From Anaerolineae bacterium (GTDB taxonomy: Bacteria; Chloroflexota; Anaerolineae; Aggregatilineales; J027): DNA of 44,122 nt. Of this stretch, positions 17,947 to 26,434 are shown in pieces. The DNA is taken from NCBI GenBank assembly GCA_019913005.1, contig JAIOHL010000087.1:1-44122 (forward strand), in the 5' to 3' direction. The notes under the pieces are model-generated. The model did not search any database. It saw only the letters and a program-made list of their open reading frames with translations, and was not told the DNA's origin. Each line of letters opens with the position of its first letter. Positions within the stretch are counted from its first letter, which is position 1. Both the position numbers and the translations under genes were made by a program.

Positions 17947-19152
17947 TTAATTTGATGCTGCCGGTCGGTCTTTGAGTTGAGTAACAATAATACCGCCTGC
18001 AATCAATAACCCCGTTGCCAGCAGCAGGCTTGGCGTAAATGAACCGCCATCGGTTTTTAGGGCGTCCATAATGTAGACAAAAACCACCGACCCCTGACCA
18101 AAAAGCTGAATCAGGCCGTTGGATGTACCTTCTGGTGTGGGGTGGGTAATTTCAGCAGCGTATTGCATTCCGATAGGGCTGGTGCTGACCAAAAAGAACC
18201 CCAATCCAAAACCGGATACTAGAAGCAAAAGGAATGAGGTAGCAAAGGTCACTCCGATAAGGCCGGGGATCGCCAACAGAATGCCCATGAGCAGATAGGG
18301 CTGGCGTTTATGCTGTTTATCTGAGAAGGGAGGAATAATCACCGCCCCCAGCACCCCGCCGACTAACATCACCGCCCCTAACGTGCCTGCATCGGTAGGC
18401 GTAAAACCGCGTGGCCGAACGATATTTTCGACCCATGTAGTAATTCCATTAAAAATGCCCAAACCCACAAAGGACACCAGTAGATAGAGCCAAAATGACC
18501 GTACTTTGAGGGCGTGTTTTAGGCCATCCAGCATTAAGGCACGCGCTTCCATACCGGGAGGACAGGGTGGCGTTGGGGGATGCTCACGGGCCAAGCCTAA
18601 AAACAAAACTGACGTAATAGCCGCGATACCGCCGTAAAGAAGCTGCACTGAGGGGATGGAGATTTCTTCAATTAGAATCGGGGTCAGCACCAAACCCAAT
18701 GCCGTTCCGACCAGATTGGCAAGTGTCACCAAACCAACTGCTGTCGCGCGTTCCTCGATGGCAAACCAATTGGCGGGTACTTTTGTCCACGCATTCAGCA
18801 AAAAGGGTTGGGCGATGGCAATGCCAATCGAACTGACAAGCACTATCGGATAATTCGTGCCAACCAACCCACGCGCCACCCCAAAGACACCCATTAAAAT
18901 GACGCCGATGCTCACGGCTACACGGAATCCATAGGTGTCAATGACCCAAGAAACGGGAAGGGAAAGCGGGATAAAGGCCAGCATAAAGACCATAGCCAGC
19001 AGGCCGATTTCTAGATCACTGACATCATAATATTTGGCGGCGGGGCCGGTAATCGGGGCATAACTAATCCACAACATTTGAATGGTTAGGTTGACCAGCA
19101 TAAACACCGCCAACACGACCCAGCGATAGCGATATACGGTGTAGTTCGTCAT
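17947..19152 (-). CDS. Major facilitator superfamily transporter
   Basis: A 401-residue membrane protein with about 12 hydrophobic segments in two halves. The loop between TM2 and TM3 carries a D-x-x-G motif (VIDTYGFR, the MFS A-motif region), and a central hydrophilic loop separates the halves near residue 195-215 (HPPTPPCPPGMEARAL). The sequence style (WISYAPITGPAAKYYDVSDLEIG) resembles the FLVCR/YjiJ-like MFS branch, but the substrate cannot be assigned. The first four bases overlap the stop of the TetR gene (ATGA), so the two are one operon. The divergent aldolase-aminotransferase-kinase operon suggests that its substrate or product belongs to that pathway. Confidence 0.88.
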   Translation of the reverse strand: MTNYTVYRYRWVVLAVFMLVNLTIQMLWISYAPITGPAAKYYDVSDLEIGLLAMVFMLAFIPLSLPVSWVIDTYGFRVAVSIGVILMGVFGVARGLVGTNYPIVLVSSIGIAIAQPFLLNAWTKVPANWFAIEERATAVGLVTLANLVGTALGLVLTPILIEEISIPSVQLLYGGIAAITSVLFLGLAREHPPTPPCPPGMEARALMLDGLKHALKVRSFWLYLLVSFVGLGIFNGITTWVENIVRPRGFTPTDAGTLGAVMLVGGVLGAVIIPPFSDKQHKRQPYLLMGILLAIPGLIGVTFATSFLLLLVSGFGLGFFLVSTSPIGMQYAAEITHPTPEGTSNGLIQLFGQGSVVFVYIMDALKTDGGSFTPSLLLATGLLIAGGIIVTQLKDRPAASN

Positions 19153-19769
19153 GGATGGCCGTCTCCATCGGCATGGGATATAAGTAATTGATTGAGTTGG
19201 GCTAGGAGCATTTCACGGGCAGAATAACGTGTTAGGACAGCACCGGGTAGCTGATTGCCGAGCAAGAGATGAATTAGGCCATGAATCCCCGACCAGATGC
19301 CGATGACAAGTAACTCGGTATCCCCTTGCGGCAGGAGTTGATGGGTTTGGCAGGCGGTTACGACTTCGACCATCAACGCGAAATTCTTTTTGGCCTGTTC
19401 CAAATAATGGGGGTAATCATGTTCGTGTTCAACCACACCCGAAAATGTGATTTTAAAATGATCGGGATATTGCAGGGCAAATTGTATATAGGCCCATGCG
19501 GTTTCGATCAGTTGGGTGCGCGGATCATCAGCATTGGCTTGGGCGGCGGCACTGACCTGCTCATACAGCTTTTTATAGCCCTCGGCAGCGATGGCAGCAA
19601 CCAGCGCCTGCTTATCGGGAAAATGGGCATAGGGCGCGGCGTGGCTTACCCCAACGTTCTTAGCGACTTTACGCAGGCTAAGAGATTGAATCCCCTCCTG
19701 TGAGAGGATCGTCAATCCAGCTTGAATAAGCGCATTTTTGAGGTCGCCGTGATGGTAGTTGTCGGTCAT
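19149..19769 (-). CDS. TetR/AcrR-family regulator with WHG-type C-terminal domain
   Basis: A 206-residue repressor. The N-terminal HTH shows GDLKNALIQAGLTILSQEG and LSLRKVAKNVGVSHAAPYAHFPDKQALVAAI. The ligand domain has the IWSGIHGLIHLLL segment typical of WHG-domain TetR proteins. The gene lies divergent from the aldolase operon with 88 bp between start codons, and that gap contains a perfect palindrome. It is translationally coupled (ATGA) to the MFS gene downstream. It probably controls both its own MFS operon and the divergent catabolic operon. Confidence 0.92.
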   Translation of the reverse strand: MTDNYHHGDLKNALIQAGLTILSQEGIQSLSLRKVAKNVGVSHAAPYAHFPDKQALVAAIAAEGYKKLYEQVSAAAQANADDPRTQLIETAWAYIQFALQYPDHFKITFSGVVEHEHDYPHYLEQAKKNFALMVEVVTACQTHQLLPQGDTELLVIGIWSGIHGLIHLLLGNQLPGAVLTRYSAREMLLAQLNQLLISHADGDGHP

Positions 19770-19796
19770 GGATTCTATCTTATCGCAGAATCTTGA

Positions 19797-19841
19797 CGGT
19801 GTAAAGTTTGCGCGATACCATTATCTTTACAGTGTAAAGTT
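19797..19841. promoter_or_regulatory. TetR operator palindrome between divergent operons
   Basis: CTTTACAGTGTAAAG (19825-19839) is a perfect palindrome with 7-bp arms and one central base. A further half site with the same context (GGTGTAAAGTT) lies at 19798-19808, 33 bp upstream of its copy (AGTGTAAAGTT). Both lie in the 88-bp gap between the TetR gene and the aldolase gene, the normal place for a TetR-family operator. Confidence 0.65.
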
Positions 19842-19857
19842 ATTCTTGGAACGACCT

Positions 19858-20550
19858 ATGAGCGAATATGATACGATTCGTCAGCAAGTTTTGGATTACA
19901 GCCAGCGCTTGGCACATGAAGGATTTTTCAAAGGGACGGGCGGCAACGTCTCCATCCGCCTGCCCAATCAAGACATCCTAGCGATTACGCCCTCCAATCA
20001 AGATTATTTCGCCATCACCCCCAATGACATCTGTGTGTACCGCTTTGACCAGAGCAAAGTCGAGGCTGATTTGAAGCCGTCTATCGAGATGGGCTTTCAT
20101 ATCGCGGTGTATCAAGCACGGCCCGATGTCGGCTGTGTGATGCACACCCATCAGGATTTTGCCAGTGCGATTGCCCTTATTGGCAAACCCATCCCGGCCC
20201 TATTTGACGAGCAGGTGCGCTTTTTGGGCCGCTCGGTGGAAATCATCCCTTACGCCCCGTCCGGTACAGGCTTTCTTGTCAAGCAGGTACGCAAAGCCGT
20301 CAAAAATCACCACAACGCCTATATTTTGAAGAATCATGGGGTGCTGTGTCTTGGGCCAGACCCGGAACGTACTTTTCATAATGTCCTCCTGCTCGAAAAA
20401 GCCGCCTTGAGTTATCTGCTGGCCCTGTATACCGAAGAAAAAATCAGCAAAATTCCGCTGGTGATTCGAGAAATAGCCTTTGGCAAACTGCGGAGTGAAC
20501 AGAAGAAGATTGAAGAGCGTTTAGTAACGCTATCTGAAGGAGATGTGTAA
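19858..20550 (+). CDS. Class II aldolase/adducin-family protein
   Basis: A zinc-dependent aldolase-type enzyme related to L-fuculose-phosphate and L-ribulose-phosphate enzymes (230 residues). Key segments are GFFKGTGGNVSIRLP, ITPSNQDYFAITPNDIC, the catalytic acidic position in DLKPSIEMGFHIAVYQ, the zinc ligands in VMHTHQDFASA and the third His in ILKNHGVLCLG. The expected role is cleavage of a sugar 1-phosphate into dihydroxyacetone phosphate and an aldehyde; epimerase or decarboxylase activity cannot be excluded. The frame is open from further upstream, but the ATG at 19858 starts the family homology and leaves the TetR operator outside the coding region. The stop overlaps the next ATG by one base (TAATG). 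Confidence 0.88.
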   Translation: MSEYDTIRQQVLDYSQRLAHEGFFKGTGGNVSIRLPNQDILAITPSNQDYFAITPNDICVYRFDQSKVEADLKPSIEMGFHIAVYQARPDVGCVMHTHQDFASAIALIGKPIPALFDEQVRFLGRSVEIIPYAPSGTGFLVKQVRKAVKNHHNAYILKNHGVLCLGPDPERTFHNVLLLEKAALSYLLALYTEEKISKIPLVIREIAFGKLRSEQKKIEERLVTLSEGDV

Positions 20551-22046
20551 TGGAAGTCATGGAAATAATGGAACAAACAGCGACAGTCGTCCCCCAAGAA
20601 CAGACCTATGCCATTTCGCAGTGGCATGATACGGATGAAATTTATCGCCGCCTGTACGCCTTAATCGGTCAACCGATGCGGCCTATTCGACGGGATAAGA
20701 TGCAGGAATTTTTGCGTTATTTTGATGAACAGTGCCAGCGTTCCAAAGCATTGACCGACGAAGCCAAGCAAGTGATTCCCGGCGGGGTGCAGCACAATCT
20801 GGCCTTTAATTACCCCTTTCCCATCGCCATCCGTAAAGCGGACGGTGCGTATTTATGGGATGAAGACGGGCATCGCTATATAGACTTTTTGCAGGCAGGT
20901 GGGCCAACCCTGCTCGGCAGCAATTACGCCCCAGTGCGCGAAAAAGTCGAGGCACTCATTCGAGAATGCAGTCCGGTGACAGGTCTGTTCCACGAATACG
21001 AACTGAAGCTGGCAAAAAAGATTCAACAGCACATGCCCAATATTGAGATGTTCCGCATGTTGGGGTCAGGCACTGAAGGCGTCATGGCGGCGATTCGGGC
21101 GGCACGGGTACACACCGGACACCGCAAAGTGATTAAGGTCGGCGGGGCGTATCATGGGTGGAGCGACCAGATGGTGTATGCCCTGCATATTCCGGGGACG
21201 GGTCGTCTGGAGGCGAAAGGCATCCCACGCAAAGCCAATGCCCATACCCAAGAGTTTTATCCCAACAATCTCGACAAACTGTGCCGCAAATTGCAGATGA
21301 ATCGTCTGCGTGGGGGGACAGCCGCTGTCATCGTGGAACCCATTGGGCCGGAAAGCGGCACTCGCCCCATTCCATTCGATTTTAATCAACAGGTGCGTGC
21401 TCTCTGCGACGAATTTGGCGCACTGCTCATTTTTGATGAGGTGGTCACGGGATTCCGTTTGGGTTTAGGTGGGGCACAGGGTTATTTTGGTGTCAAACCC
21501 GACCTGACCATATTTGGTAAGTGCATCACAGGCGGGTATCCAATGGCGGGGGGTGTCGGCGGGCGCAAAGACATCATGCTGCATTTTGCGGCAGGTATTG
21601 GCGGCACGGGCGAACGGGCCTATATCGGCGGCACCCTCTCAGCCAATCCGATGAGTTGTGCGGCGGGGTATTTTGCAATTGAAGAGATGGAGCGCACCAA
21701 TGCCGCTGTGATCGCGGGTCAAGCGGGAGATCGTTTGACCAAAGGCTTGCAGGAAATTATTGAACGGCTGCGTCTACCCTTCGTCGCGTATAATCAGGGG
21801 TCAATCGTCCATTTGGAAACCTCTGGCGTTATGCTGTTGGATTTCAAGAACCCACTGAAATTGATGCGCGAGGTCAAACCGCGCAAACATATGATGGAAG
21901 AAATGGGGGCGGCCTATCTCGCCAACGGCATGATTACCCTTGCAGGTAGCCGCCTCTACACCAGTTTGGCCGATACGGATGAGGTGGTTGATGAGGCACT
22001 CAATCGTTTTGAGACGGTCTTTTCGGTGGTAGAGGGCGTCAGGTAG
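20550..22046 (+). CDS. Class III (PLP) aminotransferase, glutamate-1-semialdehyde mutase-like
   Basis: A 498-residue PLP enzyme of the class III aminotransferase/GSA-aminomutase group. Conserved blocks are VIPGGVQHNLAF, GAYLWDEDGHRYIDFLQAGG, MLGSGTEGVMAAIRAAR, KVIKVGGAYHGWSD, the PLP-binding acidic motif LLIFDEVVTGFRLG and the Schiff-base lysine in TIFGKCITGGYPMAGG. An N-terminal ~70-residue extension precedes the fold. The context (aldolase before, sugar kinase after, TetR control) argues against haem biosynthesis and for amino-group transfer in a catabolic or modification route for an amino sugar, amino alcohol or aminoaldehyde. That role is inferred. Confidence 0.88.
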   Translation: MEVMEIMEQTATVVPQEQTYAISQWHDTDEIYRRLYALIGQPMRPIRRDKMQEFLRYFDEQCQRSKALTDEAKQVIPGGVQHNLAFNYPFPIAIRKADGAYLWDEDGHRYIDFLQAGGPTLLGSNYAPVREKVEALIRECSPVTGLFHEYELKLAKKIQQHMPNIEMFRMLGSGTEGVMAAIRAARVHTGHRKVIKVGGAYHGWSDQMVYALHIPGTGRLEAKGIPRKANAHTQEFYPNNLDKLCRKLQMNRLRGGTAAVIVEPIGPESGTRPIPFDFNQQVRALCDEFGALLIFDEVVTGFRLGLGGAQGYFGVKPDLTIFGKCITGGYPMAGGVGGRKDIMLHFAAGIGGTGERAYIGGTLSANPMSCAAGYFAIEEMERTNAAVIAGQAGDRLTKGLQEIIERLRLPFVAYNQGSIVHLETSGVMLLDFKNPLKLMREVKPRKHMMEEMGAAYLANGMITLAGSRLYTSLADTDEVVDEALNRFETVFSVVEGVR

Positions 22047-22067
22047 CATCGTTTGGAGAAAAATACT

Positions 22068-23654
22068 TTGGAAACTTATATTTTAGTGCATGACATTGGC
22101 ACAACCCACAGCAAAACCTGCCTATATCGGCTGGATCAAAATCTGGAATTGGTGACTTCCGCGTTGGAAGAATACCCTCTCTATGTGATGCCGAACGGGG
22201 GTGTGGAGCAAAATCCCGATGATTGGTGGGGAGCGATTTGTCGCGGGACGGCGGCGGTGATGGCAGGCCGTGCCCCCAGCAGTATCAAAGGAATGGCGTT
22301 TTGTGCCCAGATGCAAAGTTTTATTCCGGTGGATATGTCCGGCAAAGCGCTCTATCGGGCTATGACCTATATGGATAATCGTGGCATTGCCCAACTTCAA
22401 CGCGGTTTACAGAGTGGTTTCCCAAAAATTGAGGGCATGAACGCCTTCAAGTTGATACAGGCGCTCCGTATCACAGGGGGTGCATCCGCATCTGCCAAAG
22501 ACCCGGTGTGGAAATACCTCTGGCTGCGCGACAACGAACCCGTCATCTTCCAAGCCATGCACCAATGGATGGATGTCAAAGATTATTTGGTGCTGCGCTG
22601 CACCGGGCAATTTACCTTTGGCCTTGATTCGGCCCATTCCACCTTCCTATTTGATACCCGCCCCAGTCAATTAAAGTGGCATACGGGCCTATGCAAAACT
22701 TATGACGTGAATCCAAGCCATCTGCCTTCCGTCATTCGGGCCACCGATATTGCTGGAACACTCACCGTGCAGGCCGCCGCTGAATTAGGCTTGTTGGAGG
22801 GGGTGCCAATTTTTGGCGGGGGCGGCGACCTCTCGATGATTACGTTGGGGTCGGGCAGCATGGCAAACCATTCGGTGCATGTGTATATCGGAACCTCCGG
22901 CTGGGTCGTGGCGACGGTAGATAAACGCATGACCGACATTAACGGTATGGTCGCTTCGATTTTGGGAGCCGTGCTGGGTAAATATAACTATATTTCCGAG
23001 CAAGAAACATCGGGCCGCTGCCTGCAATGGGTACGCGACCATTTGGCAATGGATGAGATCGGGATGTATCTGGAACAGCGCACCGTCGTGGACAAAGAAG
23101 CCGAATTCCGGTCTCTGTATGATTACCTGAGTCAAGTAGTGGCAGAAGTCGAACCGGGGGCGGGTGGGGTCATCTTTACGCCTTGGCTGCATGGCAATCG
23201 CTCCCCATTTGAAGACCCCTATGCTCGCGGCATGTTTTTGAATATCAGCCTCGCCACCCGCAAACGTGACCTGATTCGCGCCGTTTTGGAGGGGGATGCC
23301 TATCACAAACGCTGGATGCTGGAAACCATTGAACGCCGTGTACCGTATGCCGAAAAGCTCCGACTAGTCGGTGGAGGGGCACGTTCCGACACATGGAGTC
23401 AGATTTTGGCGGATGTCACCGGGCGTACCATTGAGGTCATTGAACATCCTGAAAATGCGGGAGCCAATGGGGCGGCGTTGGTGTGTGCCATCGGATTAGG
23501 CCAGATTAGCTTTGAAGACGTAAATCGTGTGGTGCAGGTCACCAAGACGTTTACCCCCCGTCCGGCGGTAAAGGCCATTTACGATAAGCAATATACGGTC
23601 TATCGAAAAATCCACCATCAGATGAAGCCGCTGTTTAAGACTTTGAATGGCTAA
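22068..23654 (+). CDS. FGGY-family carbohydrate kinase
   Basis: ATP-dependent sugar or polyol kinase of the xylulokinase/gluconokinase type (about 528 residues). The N-terminal ATP-fold signature ILVHDIGTTHSKTCLY, the substrate-loop region FCAQMQSFIPVD, the FGGY-like GGGDLSMITLGSGS block and the second signature LVGGGARSDTWSQILADVTG are present. There is no ATG: a TTG at 22053 is possible, but GGAGAA (22055-22060) is placed correctly for the TTG at 22068. It follows the aminotransferase by about 20 bp and closes the operon. It likely phosphorylates the ketose or polyol that the class II aldolase then splits; the sugar is not known. Confidence 0.88.
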   Translation: METYILVHDIGTTHSKTCLYRLDQNLELVTSALEEYPLYVMPNGGVEQNPDDWWGAICRGTAAVMAGRAPSSIKGMAFCAQMQSFIPVDMSGKALYRAMTYMDNRGIAQLQRGLQSGFPKIEGMNAFKLIQALRITGGASASAKDPVWKYLWLRDNEPVIFQAMHQWMDVKDYLVLRCTGQFTFGLDSAHSTFLFDTRPSQLKWHTGLCKTYDVNPSHLPSVIRATDIAGTLTVQAAAELGLLEGVPIFGGGGDLSMITLGSGSMANHSVHVYIGTSGWVVATVDKRMTDINGMVASILGAVLGKYNYISEQETSGRCLQWVRDHLAMDEIGMYLEQRTVVDKEAEFRSLYDYLSQVVAEVEPGAGGVIFTPWLHGNRSPFEDPYARGMFLNISLATRKRDLIRAVLEGDAYHKRWMLETIERRVPYAEKLRLVGGGARSDTWSQILADVTGRTIEVIEHPENAGANGAALVCAIGLGQISFEDVNRVVQVTKTFTPRPAVKAIYDKQYTVYRKIHHQMKPLFKTLNG

Positions 23655-23697
23655 AGCCACCCATCTTTATTCGGGGAAGTTATCGCAGGTCAATCGG

Positions 23698-23714
23698 CAA
23701 GCATAAATTGCTTG
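23698..23714 (+). promoter_or_regulatory. Possible operator in front of the GH3 gene
   Basis: CAAGCA-TAAAT-TGCTTG, 6-bp arms around a 5-bp centre, lies 115 bp before the GH3 start in the 174-bp gap after the kinase gene. The regulator is unknown and the match could be chance. Confidence 0.25.
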
Positions 23715-23828
23715 TTACAATTAACGTTCTGAATATGCCAAGTCAGGGGATTGCAACTCTCGCAGGTCTGTATTGAACCTCGCTGTATTTTTCCGCAGTG
23801 GGGCAGTACAAGGATAAAGGATTCTGAT

Positions 23829-26096
23829 ATGACCGATAAAAAAATTGCCGACCTTATTTCCAATATGACACTTCAGGAAAAGGCTGCATTATGCACTGGT
23901 GCAACGCCTTGGCGTACTGTTGCCATTGAGCGGTTGGGGCTTAAGTCCATTATTGTATCCGATGGCCCGCACGGATTACGTCGCTCACAAGATATTGAAT
24001 CGTTGATTACAGAAAGTTTTCCAGCGACTTGTTTTCCGGTTGCTGCCGCACTTTCCGCCTCATGGGATACTGACTTACTCTATGAACTAGGCCAAGCATT
24101 GGCAGAGGAAAGCATCGCCCTAGCGGTAGATATTCTGCTCGGCCCCGGCTTGAATATCAAGCGCTCGCCTTTGTGTGGTCGCAATTTTGAATATTTTTCT
24201 GAAGACCCGGTTCTCGCGGGTGAAATGGCCGCCGCACTCGTCCAAGGGGTACAAAGCAAAGGGGTTGGCACTTCCATCAAACACTTTGCGGTCAACAATC
24301 AAGAAACCCGGCGCTTTACGGTAGACGCCATTGTAGACGAACGCACGCTGCACGAAATCTATCTAAGGGGATTTGAGATTGTTGTCAAAAAAGGGCAACC
24401 GTGGACGGTCATGTGTGCCTATAACAGTGTGAACGGCCATTTTTGTGCCGAAAACAAATATCTCCTGACCGAAGTTTTACGGGATCAATGGGGCTATGAT
24501 GGTTTCGTGATGTCGGACTGGGGAGCCGTGCATGACCGGGTAGCTTCCTTGCAAACAGGGCTAGAACTTGAGATGCCGGGGCCATCGCCGCACCGCACCC
24601 AAGCAGTGATTGAGGCGGTTGAATCAGGCGAATTGGATGAGGTGGTACTTGATGAAGCCGTCGAGCGATTACTAAAGATCATATTCCGAGCACAAGCAAC
24701 ACCCAAGGGCCATCAATCCATTGATATTGACCGTCATCATGCCCTTGCCCGTCATATTGCGTCCGAGTGCATCGTGCTGTTGAAAAACGATCAGCATATC
24801 TTACCCTTAACCGGAAATGAAACCCTTGCGGTTATTGGGGAAGGAGCTGCAAATCCTGTTTATCAAGGTGGGGGTAGTTCTCACATTAATGCAACCAAAG
24901 TGGATGCCGCGCTGGAATTTTTGAAAACCCGCGCCGAAGTGCAATATATTGTGGGAGACAGTTCAACCGCCGTTAATCCGGTTGCAACGGCTGAGGCGGT
25001 GGCGATTGCGAAAGATGCCGATGTCGCACTCCTATTTATTGCTTTGCCCGCCAGCATTGAATCTGAAGGGTATGATCGTAACAATCTTGACCTCACACCT
25101 CAACAAATCGCTCTTATAAAAGCCATTGCCCATACTAATCCGCGCACTGTTGTGATTTTGAATAACGGCTCGGCGATTGATATGCGCGAATGGATTGACG
25201 ATGTAGATGCGGTGATCGAGGCATGGTTGCCCGGTCAAGCAGGCGCAGGTGCGGTGGTGGATATTTTGTATGGGGATGTCAATCCATCTGGCAAACTGGG
25301 CGAGACATTTCCACTTCGGCTTAGTGATACCCCTTCATATCTCAACTTCCCCGGTGAAAACAACCAAGTACGTTATGGCGAAGGGATATTTGTGGGATAT
25401 CGCGCTTATGAGGCACTGGGGCGGGATGTGCTGTTCCCATTTGGTTTTGGCCTAAGTTATACCCAGTTTGAATATAACGATTTACGTGTATCCGCGTCGG
25501 ATTTCACTTTCAAAGATACCCTTGAAGTGATGCTCGACGTTACGAATGTGGGGCTAGTGGCGGGTAAGGAAGTCGTTCAGCTTTATGTCCGAGATTGCCA
25601 AGCACGTTTGCGGAGACCAGCTAAGGAACTCAAGGCCTTCGCAAAGGTACATCTTGCCAGCGGTGAAACGAAGCGTGTTACCTTAATACTCGACGAACGG
25701 GCCTTCAGCTATTATGACCCGGCTTATGGTCGGTGGGTGGCGGAACCCGGTGAATTTGAACTGTTGATCGGCAGTTCATCAGGCGATATTCGGCTGACAC
25801 AGGGGGTTCGGCTGACGCAGGGGACACCGCTCCCATCTATCATCCATAGCGAAAGCACCTTAGGAGATTGGATAGAAGACCCTGTGGCCTCAAAAGTGGT
25901 TCAGCCGCTGCTGGCCTCGATATTTGGCCTCAATGAAGGCAATACCCTCGGTGTAGACGCGACCACCTTCTTCAAGGATTTACCCTTAACGGTTCTACTG
26001 GGTTTTCAGGGGGAACAATTAGGTGCTTCGTCCCAGCAAATTGTCGCTGATTTACTCAAAAAGCTCCATTCCGTAGAAACCAGACAACCGGCTTAG
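23829..26096 (+). CDS. Glycoside hydrolase family 3 beta-glucosidase-type enzyme
   Basis: A 755-residue GH3 enzyme that removes beta-linked glucosyl or xylosyl residues by a retaining mechanism. The N-terminal TIM-barrel part shows IVSDGPHGLRR, GPGLNIKRSPLCGRNFEYFSEDP, KHFAVNNQETRR and the nucleophile motif VMSDWGAVHD (Asp230). The C-terminal sandwich domain (about residues 310-550) includes GGGSSHIN and LPGQAGAGAVVDILYGDVNPSGKL. A fibronectin-III-like domain follows (NVGLVAGKEVVQLYVRD), and then an extra ~80-residue tail. No signal peptide is seen, so it is probably cytoplasmic. The frame is open further upstream, but the ATG at 23829 has AAAGGA at a good distance. It probably supplies sugar for the adjacent pathway. 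Confidence 0.93.
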   Translation: MTDKKIADLISNMTLQEKAALCTGATPWRTVAIERLGLKSIIVSDGPHGLRRSQDIESLITESFPATCFPVAAALSASWDTDLLYELGQALAEESIALAVDILLGPGLNIKRSPLCGRNFEYFSEDPVLAGEMAAALVQGVQSKGVGTSIKHFAVNNQETRRFTVDAIVDERTLHEIYLRGFEIVVKKGQPWTVMCAYNSVNGHFCAENKYLLTEVLRDQWGYDGFVMSDWGAVHDRVASLQTGLELEMPGPSPHRTQAVIEAVESGELDEVVLDEAVERLLKIIFRAQATPKGHQSIDIDRHHALARHIASECIVLLKNDQHILPLTGNETLAVIGEGAANPVYQGGGSSHINATKVDAALEFLKTRAEVQYIVGDSSTAVNPVATAEAVAIAKDADVALLFIALPASIESEGYDRNNLDLTPQQIALIKAIAHTNPRTVVILNNGSAIDMREWIDDVDAVIEAWLPGQAGAGAVVDILYGDVNPSGKLGETFPLRLSDTPSYLNFPGENNQVRYGEGIFVGYRAYEALGRDVLFPFGFGLSYTQFEYNDLRVSASDFTFKDTLEVMLDVTNVGLVAGKEVVQLYVRDCQARLRRPAKELKAFAKVHLASGETKRVTLILDERAFSYYDPAYGRWVAEPGEFELLIGSSSGDIRLTQGVRLTQGTPLPSIIHSESTLGDWIEDPVASKVVQPLLASIFGLNEGNTLGVDATTFFKDLPLTVLLGFQGEQLGASSQQIVADLLKKLHSVETRQPA

Positions 26097-26163
26097 TGCT
26101 TGGATTGGTTGTCCCGCAAATACGAAAACCCACTGTACGCTAGCAGTGTCCGACACAGCGGGT

Positions 26164-26198
26164 AAAAAAATCCGATATTGGAATCATCCAGTATCGGA
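26164..26198 (-). terminator. Terminator following the tRNA 3' fragment
   Basis: An 11-bp stem, TCCGATATTGG (26171-26181) with CCAGTATCGGA (26188-26198), contains one G-U pair and a 6-nt loop. On the minus strand it is followed by seven T residues. It ends 13 bp after the tRNA 3' fragment, as expected for the original terminator of the tRNA gene that served as integration target. Confidence 0.7.
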
Positions 26199-26210
26199 AA
26201 AACTGCTCAT

Positions 26211-26240
26211 AGTCGGGGTACTGGGATTTGAACCTAGGGC
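26211..26240 (-). other. tRNA 3'-end fragment, candidate attachment site of the element
   Basis: On the minus strand the sequence contains CTAGG-TTCAAAT-CCCAG, a tRNA T-arm with one A-C mismatch and a canonical GTTCAAATC loop, followed by TACCCCGA, an acceptor 3' strand. Upstream there is no D-arm, no matching anticodon arm and no CGGGGTA 5' strand at the proper distance, so this is not a whole tRNA. A terminator follows and an integrase gene lies 195 bp upstream. This is the usual picture of the tRNA 3' end left at one side of an integrated element. The intact tRNA would be expected at the other end, beyond the window. Confidence 0.5.
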
Positions 26241-26379
26241 CTCTTGTTACTTCAGTCCGTTTACCCCACTTGAAGCCCTCTACGTCACGGTCAAACATCC
26301 GGCGAAGGCTTCATAAACTTATTTCAAATGAGAGATTAGTTTTAGTATAGCTATTCTCTTCGAATTGGCAAAATTAAGA

Positions 26380-26426
26380 AATCCAGAGCTTTGAAACCTC
26401 CTTAGGAAGTTTCGCCGCTCTGGATT
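26380..26426 (-). terminator. Stem-loop terminator of the integrase gene
   Basis: AATCCAGAGC (26380-26389) and GCTCTGGATT (26417-26426) form a perfect 10-bp stem around a loop that can itself fold (GAAAC/GTTTC). It lies 9 bp after the integrase stop. T-rich bases follow on both strands (TTTTTG on plus, TTCTTAATTTT on minus), so it may work in both directions. Confidence 0.65.
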
Positions 26427-26434
26427 TTTGTTTT

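Noticed and set aside
20550-22046. hemL (glutamate-1-semialdehyde aminomutase for haem synthesis)
   Set aside because: The family is right, but the N-terminal extension and the aldolase/kinase operon under TetR control do not fit a tetrapyrrole gene.
26211-26290. A complete tRNA gene on the minus strand
   Set aside because: Only the T-arm and acceptor 3' strand fit. No anticodon arm with T33 and a 5-bp stem can be placed and no CGGGGTA 5' strand is at the right distance.
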